Both the position numbers and the translations under genes were made by a program. Below the pieces are notes generated by a model that worked only from the letters and a program-made list of their open reading frames with translations, did no database searches and had not been told where the DNA came from. Below, in pieces: positions 36,303 through 45,971 of a DNA stretch of 64,000 nucleotides. The first letter of the stretch is position 1; each line of letters opens with the position of its first letter. This DNA comes from Aquimarina intermedia (lineage in GTDB: Bacteria > Bacteroidota > Bacteroidia > Flavobacteriales > Flavobacteriaceae), in assembly GCF_008124785.1 (NCBI RefSeq), contig NZ_VNHU01000001.1:124001-188000 (forward strand), written 5' to 3'.

Positions 36303-38201
36303 ATGAGTGACGCTTTAAAACATGAATGTGGTATCGCAATGATCCGATTGCTGAAGCCTTTGGAATACTACAAGAAAAAATACGGAAGTGCATTTTACGG
36401 AGTAAATAAAATGTACTTGATGATGGAGAAGCAGCATAATCGTGGTCAGGATGGCGCCGGACTAGCAAGTATCAAGTTAGATACATTACCTGGAGAACGT
36501 TATATCAGCCGAATTCGTTCTAGTGAACCACAACCTATACAAGATATTTTTTCTCAGATCAATGATCGTATCAATACGGAGTTGACTGCAAATCCGCAAT
36601 ATAGTGATGATGTTACTTGGCAGAAAAAAAATGTTCCTTATATCGGTGAAGTATTGTTAGGTCATGTACGTTATGGAACTTTTGGTCAAAATAGTGTAGA
36701 GAGTGTTCATCCTTTTTTGAGACAAAACAACTGGATGCACCGTAATCTAATTGTTGCCGGAAACTTTAATATGACAAACAATGATTTGTTGTTCAAAAAC
36801 TTAGTGAAACTGGGTCAACATCCTAAAGACAGAGTGGATACAATCACTGTGATGGAAAAAATTGGCCATTTTCTGGATTCTGAAGTAGCCAAACTATATA
36901 AGAAACTTAAGAAAGAAGGTTTTAGTAAAGTGGACGCCTCTCCTGAGATCGCAGAACGACTTAATGTTGCTAAAATTTTGAAAAAATCATCTCGTGATTG
37001 GGATGGAGGTTATGCTATGGCAGGGATGTTGGGACATGGGGATGCTTTTGTTTTGAGAGATCCGGCAGGAATTAGACCTACCTACTATTATCAGGATGAA
37101 GAGGTTGTTGTTGTGGCTTCGGAGCGACCGGTTATACAAACAGTTTTTAATGTTGATTTTGAAAATGTAAAGGAATTAGATCCGGGTAAAGCAATTATTA
37201 TAAAAAAGAGCGGAGAGACTTCGATCCAACGAATTATAGCGCCTTTAGAACGTAAGGCCTGTTCTTTTGAGCGCATTTATTTTTCAAGAGGTAGTGATGC
37301 CGAAATTTATGAAGAACGCAAAATGCTTGGAAAATTGATTATGCCTCAGGTGCTCAAAGAAATTAATCACGATACTATAAACACGGTATTTTCTTTTATT
37401 CCCAATACGGCAGAGACCTCTTTTTATGGCATGGTCGAGGCTGCTCAGGATGAATTGAACAAGCAGAAGAACGAAACCATTCTGGCGGAAAAAGAGCAGC
37501 TAACAAACGAACGTTTAAAAGAAATTTTATCACATCGTTTACGTACCGAAAAAATAGCTATCAAAGACGCAAAGCTTCGTACATTCATTACAGAAGATAG
37601 TAGTCGAGATGATTTGGTAGCACACGTATATGATATTACGTACGGAGTTGTCAAGGCTGAAGATAATTTGGTAATTATTGATGATAGTATTGTAAGAGGA
37701 ACGACACTTAAGAAGAGTATTATTAAAATGCTGGATCGCTTGCAACCCAAGAAGATTATTGTTGTATCATCAGCGCCACAAATTCGTTATCCCGACTGCT
37801 ATGGTATTGATATGGCTAACTTGGAAGGGCTCATAGCGTTTAACGCAGCTCTTGAGTTGCTGAAAGAGGATGGCAACTATGATTTGGTGGAAAAGGTATA
37901 CGAAAAATGTAAATCGCAAGAAAACTTTGAAGATTCGGATGTTCAGAATTATGTAAAAGAAATCTATGCAAACTTTTCAGATCAAGAGGTTAGTGATAAG
38001 ATTGCAGAGCTTTTAAGCGAAGAATCAGTAACAACAGATGTAAAAATTATCTATCAAACAGTTGATAACCTCCATAAAGCATGTCCAAAAAATCTTGGAG
38101 ATTGGTATTTTACAGGAGATTATCCAACCGTGGGTGGAAATCGGGTCGTAAATCGTGCGTTTATCAATTTTTACGAAGGAAAAAATGAAAGAGCGTATTA
38201 A
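36303..38201 (+). CDS. purF: Amidophosphoribosyltransferase, long PurF type
   Basis: A 632-residue enzyme, longer than typical PurF (about 500). It would make phosphoribosylamine from PRPP and glutamine. The N-terminal glutaminase nucleophile is in KHECGIAMIRLL (Cys9, after a short propeptide), with HNRGQDGAG, GHVRYGT and AGNFNMTN completing the Ntn domain. The PRPP loop is VIIDDSIVRGTT. Additional residues lie at about 60-120 and 175-225 compared with the short form. Bacteroidota commonly carry such a long form. Whether it is the main PurF or a second isoenzyme cannot be told from the window. Confidence 0.88.
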   Translation: MSDALKHECGIAMIRLLKPLEYYKKKYGSAFYGVNKMYLMMEKQHNRGQDGAGLASIKLDTLPGERYISRIRSSEPQPIQDIFSQINDRINTELTANPQYSDDVTWQKKNVPYIGEVLLGHVRYGTFGQNSVESVHPFLRQNNWMHRNLIVAGNFNMTNNDLLFKNLVKLGQHPKDRVDTITVMEKIGHFLDSEVAKLYKKLKKEGFSKVDASPEIAERLNVAKILKKSSRDWDGGYAMAGMLGHGDAFVLRDPAGIRPTYYYQDEEVVVVASERPVIQTVFNVDFENVKELDPGKAIIIKKSGETSIQRIIAPLERKACSFERIYFSRGSDAEIYEERKMLGKLIMPQVLKEINHDTINTVFSFIPNTAETSFYGMVEAAQDELNKQKNETILAEKEQLTNERLKEILSHRLRTEKIAIKDAKLRTFITEDSSRDDLVAHVYDITYGVVKAEDNLVIIDDSIVRGTTLKKSIIKMLDRLQPKKIIVVSSAPQIRYPDCYGIDMANLEGLIAFNAALELLKEDGNYDLVEKVYEKCKSQENFEDSDVQNYVKEIYANFSDQEVSDKIAELLSEESVTTDVKIIYQTVDNLHKACPKNLGDWYFTGDYPTVGGNRVVNRAFINFYEGKNERAY

Positions 38202-38354
38202 CAAGATAAAAATTATTTGTGTTAAATTTTTAAATTTTGTGTAGTTCAACAAGTATTTTGACCGTTTGTCTAAAACATTTTTCCACAAGGAAATAACGCT
38301 TTATATTAGCAGAGCCATAGCATAAGTAGGTTAAGTTCATGGTAGATTTGGGGC

Positions 38355-38383
38355 AAAAAAAGGTGGATCTTCCACCTTTTTTT
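38355..38383 (+). terminator. Terminator after long purF
   Basis: A GTGGA/TCCAC core extended by A and T runs forms a hairpin with a very short loop. It lies 150 bases after the purF stop. Confidence 0.7.
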
Positions 38384-38464
38384 ATTTTATAAAAGTTTTA
38401 CTTTTTTAGCATCGCGCACGCTCAAAGTTTCGAACACACGAGCACCCTAAAAAACCTTCACAGA

Positions 38465-38962
38465 TTATCGTAACGAAAAACCTTTAGCTGCCCACCAGGG
38501 ATGAATTTCTATTTCTAAGCGACCAGCTTGTACCATAGGATCAGACTTAGCAAGGCTGTCTGCTATCCTAAGGGATGGGGTGTTGTAGATGGTAACACCA
38601 CGAATGTCGCCATCATCTCCAAATGGACCGGAGATATCTGCATACCCTAATTCATACATTTTTCCTAAATGAGCAAGATGTAATTTTTGAAGACTGTCTA
38701 CTGTTTTTTTATCCTGATCAACAGTTGCACCTCTTTTTAAAAACACCATAAAATATTGTTGCATCAAAACAGTGTCCCCCGATTTTTCATCTACATAATC
38801 GAAAATCTGAAACCCCTTATCAGTTAGTTCTTTTTTTAGAGCACTTACGGGTTTGGAGGTTAAAATGCTATCAGTTGTTGGTGAAGGATCTGTCGCTTTA
38901 ATCTTTTTGTCACAGGCAATAAGTAAAAAAGATACAGCAAATAGGAATATGTTGATTTTCAT
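38465..38962 (-). CDS. YCII-domain lipoprotein
   Basis: A 165-residue predicted lipoprotein (lipobox LIAC, Cys17). The region from about 70 to the end fits the YCII-related fold: YFMVFLKRG, the His-containing LQKLHLAHLGKM, GPFGDDGDIRGV and the DPMVQAGRLEIEIHPW motif. YCII proteins may be small enzymes, with the conserved Asp and His at a putative active site, but no reaction is established for lipoprotein members. The gene is single, with about 200 bases free on its upstream side. Confidence 0.8.
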   Translation of the reverse strand: MKINIFLFAVSFLLIACDKKIKATDPSPTTDSILTSKPVSALKKELTDKGFQIFDYVDEKSGDTVLMQQYFMVFLKRGATVDQDKKTVDSLQKLHLAHLGKMYELGYADISGPFGDDGDIRGVTIYNTPSLRIADSLAKSDPMVQAGRLEIEIHPWWAAKGFSLR

Positions 38963-39168
38963 TGATAAGGTATTTGATTAATAAAGGATGCGTCAAAAAT
39001 AAACTAAAAACCTAAGAGCGTATTCTTTATTAATCCTTTGTATGGTCTGCAGGGCTATACTTGACAGGAATTATTCTTTTGCTGGATGCATCTCAATTGT
39101 ATAAAATTGTTGTCAAATTCCGTAAACGACTAAGTTATTTATTCAACCTTATTTGTGTCTTTAAATTT

Positions 39169-39651
39169 TCAAAGAGGGATGTTCTTCCAGTTTGTAAAAG
39201 GATTTTTACTTAGTTGAGAATTGTAATATTTTTTATCACCGGTAACTTCTTTGCCTAACCAATTAGGTTTTTTAAAACACTCGTTTTCTTCAGTTAGTTC
39301 AATTTCGGCCAGAATGAGTCCTTGATTAGCTCCAAAGAAAACATCTACCTCAAACCTATGCTGGTTTACGGGGATTTCATATCGAATTTTTTCGATACTA
39401 CCGGCCTTACAAAGATCCAATAGCTGTTCTGCTTCATTGACTGGTATTTCCCTTTCCCATTCAAAGCGGGTAGTGCCTGAAGCATTCCCAATCCCTTTGA
39501 CTGTTATAAACCCGGTATTTCCTTTGATGCGTATACGAACTGTACGGTCGGGATCCGTATTTAAAAAGCCTTGTTCAATTCTGTAAGAGGTGAGAGCTTC
39601 TTTCTTGAAAGCGGTAGAAGTGACTAAAAATTTTCGTTCAATTTCCTGCAT
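39169..39651 (-). CDS. CYTH domain protein
   Basis: A 160-residue cytoplasmic protein of the CYTH superfamily (class IV adenylate cyclase and thiamine triphosphatase fold). The N-terminal EIERKFLV is the signature ExExK-type motif, followed by RVRIK-type strand VRIRIKG and the acidic strands FEVDVFFG and LAEIELT. The fold binds triphosphates with metal ions. Short bacterial members are often inorganic triphosphatases. It lies 21 bases after the NAD(P)-binding gene and may share its transcript. Confidence 0.9.
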   Translation of the reverse strand: MQEIERKFLVTSTAFKKEALTSYRIEQGFLNTDPDRTVRIRIKGNTGFITVKGIGNASGTTRFEWEREIPVNEAEQLLDLCKAGSIEKIRYEIPVNQHRFEVDVFFGANQGLILAEIELTEENECFKKPNWLGKEVTGDKKYYNSQLSKNPFTNWKNIPL

Positions 39652-39672
39652 GTGATCCGTTTGATTATGTAA

Positions 39673-40335
39673 TTACATTTTTAAAGCAATGTCCTGCAGC
39701 GTATCTGATTCGATAATTTCTTTGTCGTAATCATTTTTATCTAACCAACGCATGGCTTTAGCTATGGTTTCGGGTTTGATAGATCGATATTTCTTTAGGT
39801 TTCCTGCAAGCAACGGGTTAATTATTCTCATAAATTGAATAAATAAATACTCCCCGATTCTTCTTTCCTCTCTTTTTGTGTCGATAAGAGAAGGTTGTAA
39901 AACATAAGTTTTATCGATAGCTAATTTCAATAGTGCTCCCTGCATTTCGCCCTTTATTCTATTATAGAAAATTTTACTTTTAGGGTTCGCGCCAAGGGCA
40001 GAAACAACCATAAAACTTGAAATTTTATTTTGAACACAAAGCTTTGCAGCGGCTAACGGAATTCCGTAATCGATTTTTTTGTATAAATTTTTATTCGGAG
40101 TTTTACTTTTGGTAGTACCTATACAGCAAAACACAACATCACCGGTAAACGCATCTGCATAATTGTCAAGTTTAAAAAGATCAATCAGATATTCTTCAAC
40201 CTTTGGGTGGTCTGTATTAGAACTACTTCGGGAGAATAGTTTTACTTTGTCATAATCCGAATCTTCTAAAAGTTGCTGTAGTAAAGCATGTCCGGTTAAT
40301 CCTGTAGCGCCTAAAACAATTGCAATTTTGCTCAT
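39673..40335 (-). CDS. NAD(P)-binding Rossmann protein (HTATIP2-like)
   Basis: A 220-residue atypical short-chain dehydrogenase-like protein. The nucleotide-binding start is LGATGLTGHALLQQLL, the next motif is CCIGTTKSK, and the active-site-like region is VSALGANPKSKIFYNRIKGE with a YxxxK pattern. This layout matches the oxidoreductase family related to HTATIP2 and YbjT-type proteins. The substrate is unknown. It is the first gene of a likely two-gene unit with the CYTH gene. Confidence 0.82.
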   Translation of the reverse strand: MSKIAIVLGATGLTGHALLQQLLEDSDYDKVKLFSRSSSNTDHPKVEEYLIDLFKLDNYADAFTGDVVFCCIGTTKSKTPNKNLYKKIDYGIPLAAAKLCVQNKISSFMVVSALGANPKSKIFYNRIKGEMQGALLKLAIDKTYVLQPSLIDTKREERRIGEYLFIQFMRIINPLLAGNLKKYRSIKPETIAKAMRWLDKNDYDKEIIESDTLQDIALKM

Positions 40336-40396
40336 ACCCTTTAAATTTTAACGTAAAGGTAGGTAATGATGCGGGGAACATTAGTCAAAGAAGCTA

Positions 40397-40404
40397 TAAA
40401 TTTG
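40397..40404 (+). promoter_or_regulatory. Probable -7 element of dinB
   Basis: An exact TAAATTTG lies 24 bases before the dinB start. A -33 TTG at the expected distance is not clear, and no SOS box is recognised. Confidence 0.45.
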
Positions 40405-40428
40405 CAGTATCAAAATTCATAAGAGTAA

Positions 40429-41517
40429 GTGGATCATCGCAAAATCATACATGTCGACATGGATGCTTTTTATGCTTCTGTAGAACAGCTAGATAATCCT
40501 GATTTGAGAGGAAAACCGCTGGCTGTTGGCGGCAGTGAAAAGCGTGGTGTGGTGAGTGCTGCGAGTTATGAAGCACGTGTCTATGGCGTACGATCGGCAA
40601 TGAGTGGAGCGATGGCAAAAAGGTTATGTCCCGACCTTCTCTTTGTAAAACCGAGATTTGAGCGATATAAAGAGATCTCTTCAGCAATACGGAAGATTTT
40701 TTTTGAATATACTGACTTAGTAGAGCCATTATCACTGGATGAGGCATATTTAGATGTTACAGTAAATAAAAAGGGTAATCCGAGTGCAAGTTTGATAGCA
40801 CAGCATATCAGACAACGTATTCTTGATCAAGTAGGACTCACGGCCTCTGCAGGGATTTCTATCAACAAATTTGTAGCAAAAATAGCGAGTGATTATAACA
40901 AACCCAACGGTCAAAAAACCGTTAATCCCGAAGAGGTTATCGAATTTCTGGAAAAACTGGATGTAAAAAAGTTTTACGGAGTGGGTAAAGTAACCCAGGC
41001 CAAAATGTATGAGATGGGTATCTATACCGGCTTGGATCTTAAATCAAAAACTGAGGAGTTTTTAAATCGGCATTTTGGCAAATCAGGTAAACATTATTTT
41101 CAAATTGTACGGGGCATACATACGAGTCCGGTAAAACCAAATCGAGAACGTAAATCTTTGGCAGCTGAGCGAACGTTCAGAGAAAATATAGCATCTGAAA
41201 TCTATATGATCGAACGTTTGGAAAGTATTGCTGAAGAGTTGCAACGCCGTTTAAAAAACAGTAAAGTTTCAGGAAGAACTATAACATTAAAAATAAAATA
41301 CAGTGATTTTACTTTGCAAACTCGCAGTAAATCCCTGCCCTATTTTGTGAACGACGCAGCTATCATACTGGAAACCGCTAAAGAATTATTGTATCAGGAA
41401 AAAATGAAAAATTCTGTTCGTTTACTGGGAATTTCACTATCCAATTTAAATACCGCAAAATCTTTAGTAAAAAAGAAGGAGGAAGTAGAAATAATTCAAT
41501 TGAAATTTGACCTGTAA
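40429..41517 (+). CDS. dinB: DNA polymerase IV (Y family)
   Basis: A 362-residue error-prone polymerase for lesion bypass. The catalytic residues are in VDMDAFYASVE (Asp) and LSLDEAYLDV (Asp-Glu). The helix-hairpin-helix region (about 180-205) and the little-finger domain follow, and the last residues QLKFDL resemble a beta-clamp binding motif. The start is a GTG followed by DHRKIIHVDMD, as no ATG lies before the catalytic motif. The 3' end converges with the aminotransferase gene, five bases apart. Confidence 0.95.
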   Translation: MDHRKIIHVDMDAFYASVEQLDNPDLRGKPLAVGGSEKRGVVSAASYEARVYGVRSAMSGAMAKRLCPDLLFVKPRFERYKEISSAIRKIFFEYTDLVEPLSLDEAYLDVTVNKKGNPSASLIAQHIRQRILDQVGLTASAGISINKFVAKIASDYNKPNGQKTVNPEEVIEFLEKLDVKKFYGVGKVTQAKMYEMGIYTGLDLKSKTEEFLNRHFGKSGKHYFQIVRGIHTSPVKPNRERKSLAAERTFRENIASEIYMIERLESIAEELQRRLKNSKVSGRTITLKIKYSDFTLQTRSKSLPYFVNDAAIILETAKELLYQEKMKNSVRLLGISLSNLNTAKSLVKKKEEVEIIQLKFDL

Positions 41518-41522
41518 AAGGT

Positions 41523-42668
41523 TTAGATGGTTTGTAAAATTTCAGCAGCTTGTTTGAGCGTATCATCTGTTTTGGCAAAACAAAAACGCAATACCTTATC
41601 ATCTTGTTTGGATGTGTTGAACACCGAAATTGGTATCGAAGCAATCTTGTGTTCTTTGGTTAGTCTTTCGGCAAAAATTATGTCATTTTCCTCAGTAACA
41701 GCTGTATAATCCAAAAGTTGAAAATACGTTCCGCTCGTCGGATTCATTTTAAAAGATGATCCTTCTAGCAAAGAAAGAAAAAGATCCCGTTTTTGTTGAT
41801 AAAACTGTGGTAAACTCAAATAATGAAACGGGTTCTCTAGATACCTTGCAATTGCCTCCTGAACAGGGTGATTACCAGAAAAAACATTGTATTGATGTAC
41901 TTTCCTAAACTCTTTCATCAATTCTGAGGGAGCCAAGCAGTATCCGGTTTTCCATCCGGTGATGTGAAATGTTTTTCCGAAGGAACCTATAATAAAACTT
42001 CGGGAAGCTAGATTAGGGTACCGTGCGACGCTTTGATGCGCAATATTGTCAAAAATAATATGCTCATACACTTCATCGCTTAAGATTAGAATATTGGTGT
42101 CTGCCACAAGTCTTTCTAATTGAGCCATATCTTCTTGAGACCATACTGTTCCGCTAGGATTGTGAGGCGTATTGATAATGATCATCCGGGTTTTGGGAGT
42201 AACACTATTAGCAACCATCTTCCAATCAATAGTATAATTAGGATACGATAATTGAATTGGTATTGTTTTTCCTCCAAACAAGGTGATTGATGGTTCATAA
42301 CAATCGTAAGCAGGTTCAAAAATTATGACTTCGTCTTGAGGATGTATAAAGGCTGCTATACAGCTGAAGATTGCTTGAGTAGCTCCGCTAGTAATAGTTA
42401 TTTCAGTTTCCGGATGATAGGTGTAACCATAGGCAGCAGCCGTTTTCTCTGCGATACGTTCGCGTAATTGAATCAATCCCGCCATGGGTGAATATTGATT
42501 TTTGCCTGCTCTCATGGCATTAGATACGAGTTCTATAAGTTGTGGATCCACAGGAAAATCCGGAAACCCTTGAGATAAATTAATTGCCTGATGCTCATGA
42601 GCTAAATTACTCATCTTTGTAAAAATAGTAGTCTGACTTGCCGGAAGCTTAGAAAGCTGTTGATTCAT
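41523..42668 (-). CDS. Methionine aminotransferase (PLP, class I)
   Basis: A 381-residue fold-type I aminotransferase. N-terminal NLSQGFPDFP, the NTPHNPSG motif, SDEVYEHI and the PLP lysine in SFGKTFHITGWKTGY are all present. The HITGWK form and overall length match the methionine/kynurenine aminotransferase group (YbdL-like), which transaminates ketomethiobutyrate in the methionine salvage pathway. Substrate choice is inferred from the family. It is a single gene converging with dinB. Confidence 0.88.
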   Translation of the reverse strand: MNQQLSKLPASQTTIFTKMSNLAHEHQAINLSQGFPDFPVDPQLIELVSNAMRAGKNQYSPMAGLIQLRERIAEKTAAAYGYTYHPETEITITSGATQAIFSCIAAFIHPQDEVIIFEPAYDCYEPSITLFGGKTIPIQLSYPNYTIDWKMVANSVTPKTRMIIINTPHNPSGTVWSQEDMAQLERLVADTNILILSDEVYEHIIFDNIAHQSVARYPNLASRSFIIGSFGKTFHITGWKTGYCLAPSELMKEFRKVHQYNVFSGNHPVQEAIARYLENPFHYLSLPQFYQQKRDLFLSLLEGSSFKMNPTSGTYFQLLDYTAVTEENDIIFAERLTKEHKIASIPISVFNTSKQDDKVLRFCFAKTDDTLKQAAEILQTI

Positions 42669-42804
42669 AGGAATTGAAGTTACTAATTTAAAAGTGTACC
42701 ACGCTTGATTTAAACGAAGTAATCAGAATATGTCAAAAACTACTGTGTTAATAGGATTAAGTTTTTTATATTGATTATAAATACTAGATAAAAGTAGGAA
42801 AATG

Positions 42805-42835
42805 TTGTTAAAAAGATGTTTGAGACGTACTTTTG
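42805..42835 (+). promoter_or_regulatory. Probable promoter of the sdh operon
   Basis: A -33 TTG (42805-42807) and an exact -7 element TACTTTTG (42828-42835) are 20 bases apart. The leader before the sdhC ATG would be about 20 bases. Confidence 0.65.
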
Positions 42836-42862
42836 TTTTTCAAAATTTAAATATTTTAACTA

Positions 42863-43522
42863 ATGGGTGGATTGATAAAATCTTCAATTGCTAGAAAAGT
42901 TGCTATGGCACTTTCAGGACTTTTCTTAGTGTTCTTCTTATTACAACATTTTACTATAAATTTCACTTCTATAATTAGCGCAGACGTTTTTAACGAATTG
43001 TCGCATTTTATGGGAACAAATTTTGTTGTTCAATTTTTGCTTCAGCCAGTGTTGATTTTTGGAGTAGTATTTCATTTTATTATGGGATTCATTTTAGAAA
43101 TTCGTAATCGTAATGCCAGAGATGTGAGCTATGCTCGTTATGATGGAGGGGCAAACTCTTCTTGGATGTCTAGAAATATGATTATCACCGGTTTGGTGGT
43201 ATTGGCCTTTTTAGGATTGCATTTTTATGATTTTTGGGTGCCCGAGATAGTACACAAGTACATAGAATTTGCTCCAGAGGATGCAACTCGCTATTATGGG
43301 GAGTTGGTAGAGAAATTTGAGAGTCCGATTCGTACAGGATTGTATGTGATTTCTTTTGTGTTTTTAGGGTTACACCTATGGCACGGATTTGCTTCTTCAT
43401 TCCAATCTGTCGGATTCAATAATAAATACTCTGTTGCAGCCACAAAATTTGCAAAAGCATTTGCCATCGTTATTCCGTTGGGATTTGTTGTGATTGCTTT
43501 AGTACATTATTTTAATCATTAA
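42863..43522 (+). CDS. sdhC: Succinate dehydrogenase cytochrome b subunit
   Basis: A 219-residue membrane anchor of the Bacillus/Wolinella type, in which one polypeptide with about five membrane segments replaces SdhC and SdhD. Hydrophobic segments lie near 12-30, 62-80, 108-125, 160-178 and 195-215. Histidines in these segments (LLQHF, VFHFIMG, GLHFYD, LHLWHG) are the likely heme ligands. It anchors SdhA and SdhB and passes electrons to menaquinone. sdhA follows after 14 bases. Confidence 0.94.
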   Translation: MGGLIKSSIARKVAMALSGLFLVFFLLQHFTINFTSIISADVFNELSHFMGTNFVVQFLLQPVLIFGVVFHFIMGFILEIRNRNARDVSYARYDGGANSSWMSRNMIITGLVVLAFLGLHFYDFWVPEIVHKYIEFAPEDATRYYGELVEKFESPIRTGLYVISFVFLGLHLWHGFASSFQSVGFNNKYSVAATKFAKAFAIVIPLGFVVIALVHYFNH

Positions 43523-43536
43523 AAATTACCGCTATT

Positions 43537-45540
43537 ATGTCAATTTTAGATTCTAAAATACCTAAAGGTTCACTGGCAGATAAGTGGACAAATCATAAAA
43601 ACACAGTTGACCTGGTCAATCCTGCAAACAAACGTAATATTGATGTTATTGTTGTAGGTACGGGGCTTGCAGGAGGAAGTGCAGCGGCAACGCTTGCAGA
43701 ACTGGGTTATAACGTAAAAACATTTTGCTATCAGGATTCTCCACGTCGTGCGCATTCTATTGCTGCACAAGGAGGAATTAATGCTGCAAAAAACTATCAG
43801 GGTGATGGTGACTCAAGTTATCGTTTGTTTTATGATACGGTAAAAGGAGGAGATTATCGCTCGAGAGAGGCAAACGTATACCGACTTGCTGAGGTTTCTG
43901 CAAATATTATCGATCAATGTGTTGCACAAGGAGTACCTTTTGCAAGAGAATACGGTGGATTATTAGACAACCGTTCCTTTGGTGGAGTACTTGTTTCAAG
44001 AACTTTTTATGCTAAGGGTCAAACGGGACAACAATTGTTGTTAGGTGCGTATTCTGCAATGAACCGTCAGATCAACCGAGGAAAAATACAAGCTTTTAAC
44101 CGACACGAGATGTTGGATTTAGTAAAAGTTGATGGCAAAGCCAGAGGTATTATTGCAAGGGATTTGGTTACAGGAAAGATAGAAAGACATTCGGCTCACG
44201 CTGTGGTAATTGCTTCAGGAGGATATGGTAACGTATTCTTTTTGAGTACCAATGCAATGGGAAGTAATGTAATGGCAGCATGGAGAGCACACCGTAGAGG
44301 TGCTTATTTTGCAAACCCGTGTTTTACACAAATTCACCCAACATGTATACCGGTATCAGGTGACCATCAGTCTAAACTAACGTTGATGTCTGAGTCGCTG
44401 CGTAATGATGGACGTATATGGGTGCCTAAAAAGAAAGAAGATGCGGAAGCTATTCGTGCAGGGAAATTAAAACCTACGCAATTAGCAGAAGAGGATCGTG
44501 ATTATTATTTGGAACGACGCTATCCTGCTTTTGGTAACTTAGTGCCACGTGACGTAGCCTCAAGAGCAGCAAAAGAGCGTTGTGATGCTGGTTTTGGTGT
44601 CAATAAAACGGGAGAGGCTGTATACTTGGATTTTGCTTCGGCAATCAAGCGTTACGGAAAAGAGAAAGCATTAACTTCGGGAATGAAAAACCCATCAGAA
44701 GCTGAAATTATAAAACTTGGAGAAGAAGTCGTAGAAAATAAATACGGTAACTTGTTCCAGATGTATGAAAAAATTGTGGATGAGAATCCATACAAGACTC
44801 CAATGATGATTTATCCTGCGGTACACTATACTATGGGAGGTCTATGGGTTGATTATAACTTGCAAACGACGATTCCTGGTTGTTATGCAGCAGGAGAAGC
44901 CAACTTCTCTGATCACGGTGCAAATAGATTAGGAGCCTCTGCACTAATGCAAGGATTGGCTGATGGGTATTTCGTTTTGCCTTATACTATAGGAGATTAC
45001 TTGGCCGATGATATTAGAACAGGAAAAATTCCAACAGACTCGCCAGAATTCGAAGCTGCAGAGAAGGAAGTTACGGATCGCATTGAGAAATTAATGGGCG
45101 GTAGCGGACAACACTCTGTTGATTATTATCACAAGAAGCTTGGTAAAATCATGTGGAACAAATGTGGTATGTCTCGTAATGCTAAAGAGCTTCAGGAAGC
45201 TATTGATGAGATCGCCGTATTACGTGAAGATTTCTGGGAAAATGTGAAAATTCCGGGAAGTGCAGCTACTAAGAATCAAGAATTAGAGAAAGCAGGTCGT
45301 GTAGCAGATTTCTTAGAATTAGGAGAACTTTTTGCAAAAGATGCGTTACACAGAAATGAGTCTTGTGGAGGTCATTTTAGAGAAGAATACCAGACGCCGG
45401 AAGGAGAAGCGCTACGAGATGATGAAAACTTTAAGTTTGTTTCAGCTTGGGAATATAAAGGTGCACCTAAAGATGCCGTACTTCATAAGGAAGACCTGGT
45501 TTATGAAAACATTGAATTAAAAACAAGAAGTTATAAATAA
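43537..45540 (+). CDS. sdhA: Succinate dehydrogenase flavoprotein subunit
   Basis: A 667-residue flavoprotein that oxidises succinate to fumarate in the TCA cycle. Motifs seen are the FAD dinucleotide loop [12 protein letters not shown] (about 40-51), the flavin-attachment histidine region [15 protein letters not shown], the dicarboxylate-binding YGNVFF segment, and the [13 protein letters not shown] region. The C-terminal helical domain ends in ETRSYK-type residues (ELKTRSYK). It is separated from sdhB by 431 bases that hold a four-helix-bundle gene, which is not a usual member of the operon. Confidence 0.97.
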   Translation: MSILDSKIPKGSLADKWTNHKNTVDLVNPANKRNIDVIVVGTGLAGGSAAATLAELGYNVKTFCYQDSPRRAHSIAAQGGINAAKNYQGDGDSSYRLFYDTVKGGDYRSREANVYRLAEVSANIIDQCVAQGVPFAREYGGLLDNRSFGGVLVSRTFYAKGQTGQQLLLGAYSAMNRQINRGKIQAFNRHEMLDLVKVDGKARGIIARDLVTGKIERHSAHAVVIASGGYGNVFFLSTNAMGSNVMAAWRAHRRGAYFANPCFTQIHPTCIPVSGDHQSKLTLMSESLRNDGRIWVPKKKEDAEAIRAGKLKPTQLAEEDRDYYLERRYPAFGNLVPRDVASRAAKERCDAGFGVNKTGEAVYLDFASAIKRYGKEKALTSGMKNPSEAEIIKLGEEVVENKYGNLFQMYEKIVDENPYKTPMMIYPAVHYTMGGLWVDYNLQTTIPGCYAAGEANFSDHGANRLGASALMQGLADGYFVLPYTIGDYLADDIRTGKIPTDSPEFEAAEKEVTDRIEKLMGGSGQHSVDYYHKKLGKIMWNKCGMSRNAKELQEAIDEIAVLREDFWENVKIPGSAATKNQELEKAGRVADFLELGELFAKDALHRNESCGGHFREEYQTPEGEALRDDENFKFVSAWEYKGAPKDAVLHKEDLVYENIELKTRSYK

Positions 45541-45546
45541 AGTGAA

Positions 45547-45571
45547 TTAGTAGTTAGGCATAAGCCACTGG
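45547..45571 (+). repeat. Left arm of imperfect inverted repeat around S23-type gene
   Basis: The TTAGTAGTTAGGC...AAGCCACTGG segment resembles the reverse complement of 45934-45966 (TTAGTTTGTTAGCCC...AAGGCACTAG), with mismatches and gaps. It suggests a paired structure that brackets the gene. Confidence 0.45.
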
Positions 45572-45937
45572 ATGGGAACTGTACAATCATATAAAGATTT
45601 GTTAATTTGGCAAAAAGGAATTGAAATTGTCAAAGAAGTTTACTCAATCTGTGCAGAGTTGCCTAAAGATGAAATTTTTGCATTGCAAAGTCAGTTAAAA
45701 AGATCATCTATTTCAATTTCTTCAAATATAGCCGAAGGCTGGGGGAGAAATTATACTAAAAGTTATGTTCAGTTTTTGAGTTATTCCAGAGGATCACTGC
45801 TAGAATTAGAAACTCAATTAATAATTGCACAGGAACTAAGCTTTATTTCAACAGAAAAATTTAATAGAATTCAAGATTTAATTACTGAACAGAGTAAAAT
45901 GTTAAATGCCTTTATTAAGGCGGTCAAGGCAAACTAG
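45572..45937 (+). CDS. Four-helix-bundle protein (S23 type)
   Basis: A 121-residue protein of the S23/four-helix-bundle family, first known from intervening sequences in 23S rRNA genes. Seen are the N-terminal YKDLLIWQKGIEI, the central RSSISISSNIAEGWGR (the family signature SI-xNIAEG) and FLSYSRGSLLELETQL. The protein forms a homopentamer of four-helix bundles in known cases; its cellular role is unknown. Here it lies between sdhA and sdhB, flanked by imperfect inverted repeats. It begins with ATG at 45572, 31 bases after sdhA. It would be co-transcribed with the sdh genes. Confidence 0.9.
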   Translation: MGTVQSYKDLLIWQKGIEIVKEVYSICAELPKDEIFALQSQLKRSSISISSNIAEGWGRNYTKSYVQFLSYSRGSLLELETQLIIAQELSFISTEKFNRIQDLITEQSKMLNAFIKAVKAN

Positions 45938-45966
45938 TGCCTTTTGACTCTGGGCTAACAAACTAA
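45934..45966 (+). repeat. Right arm of imperfect inverted repeat around S23-type gene
   Basis: The sequence from CTAGTGCC to GGGCTAACAAACTAA pairs imperfectly with 45547-45571. It overlaps the stop of the four-helix gene and ends just before the sdhB start. Confidence 0.45.
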
Positions 45967-45971
45967 AAATT

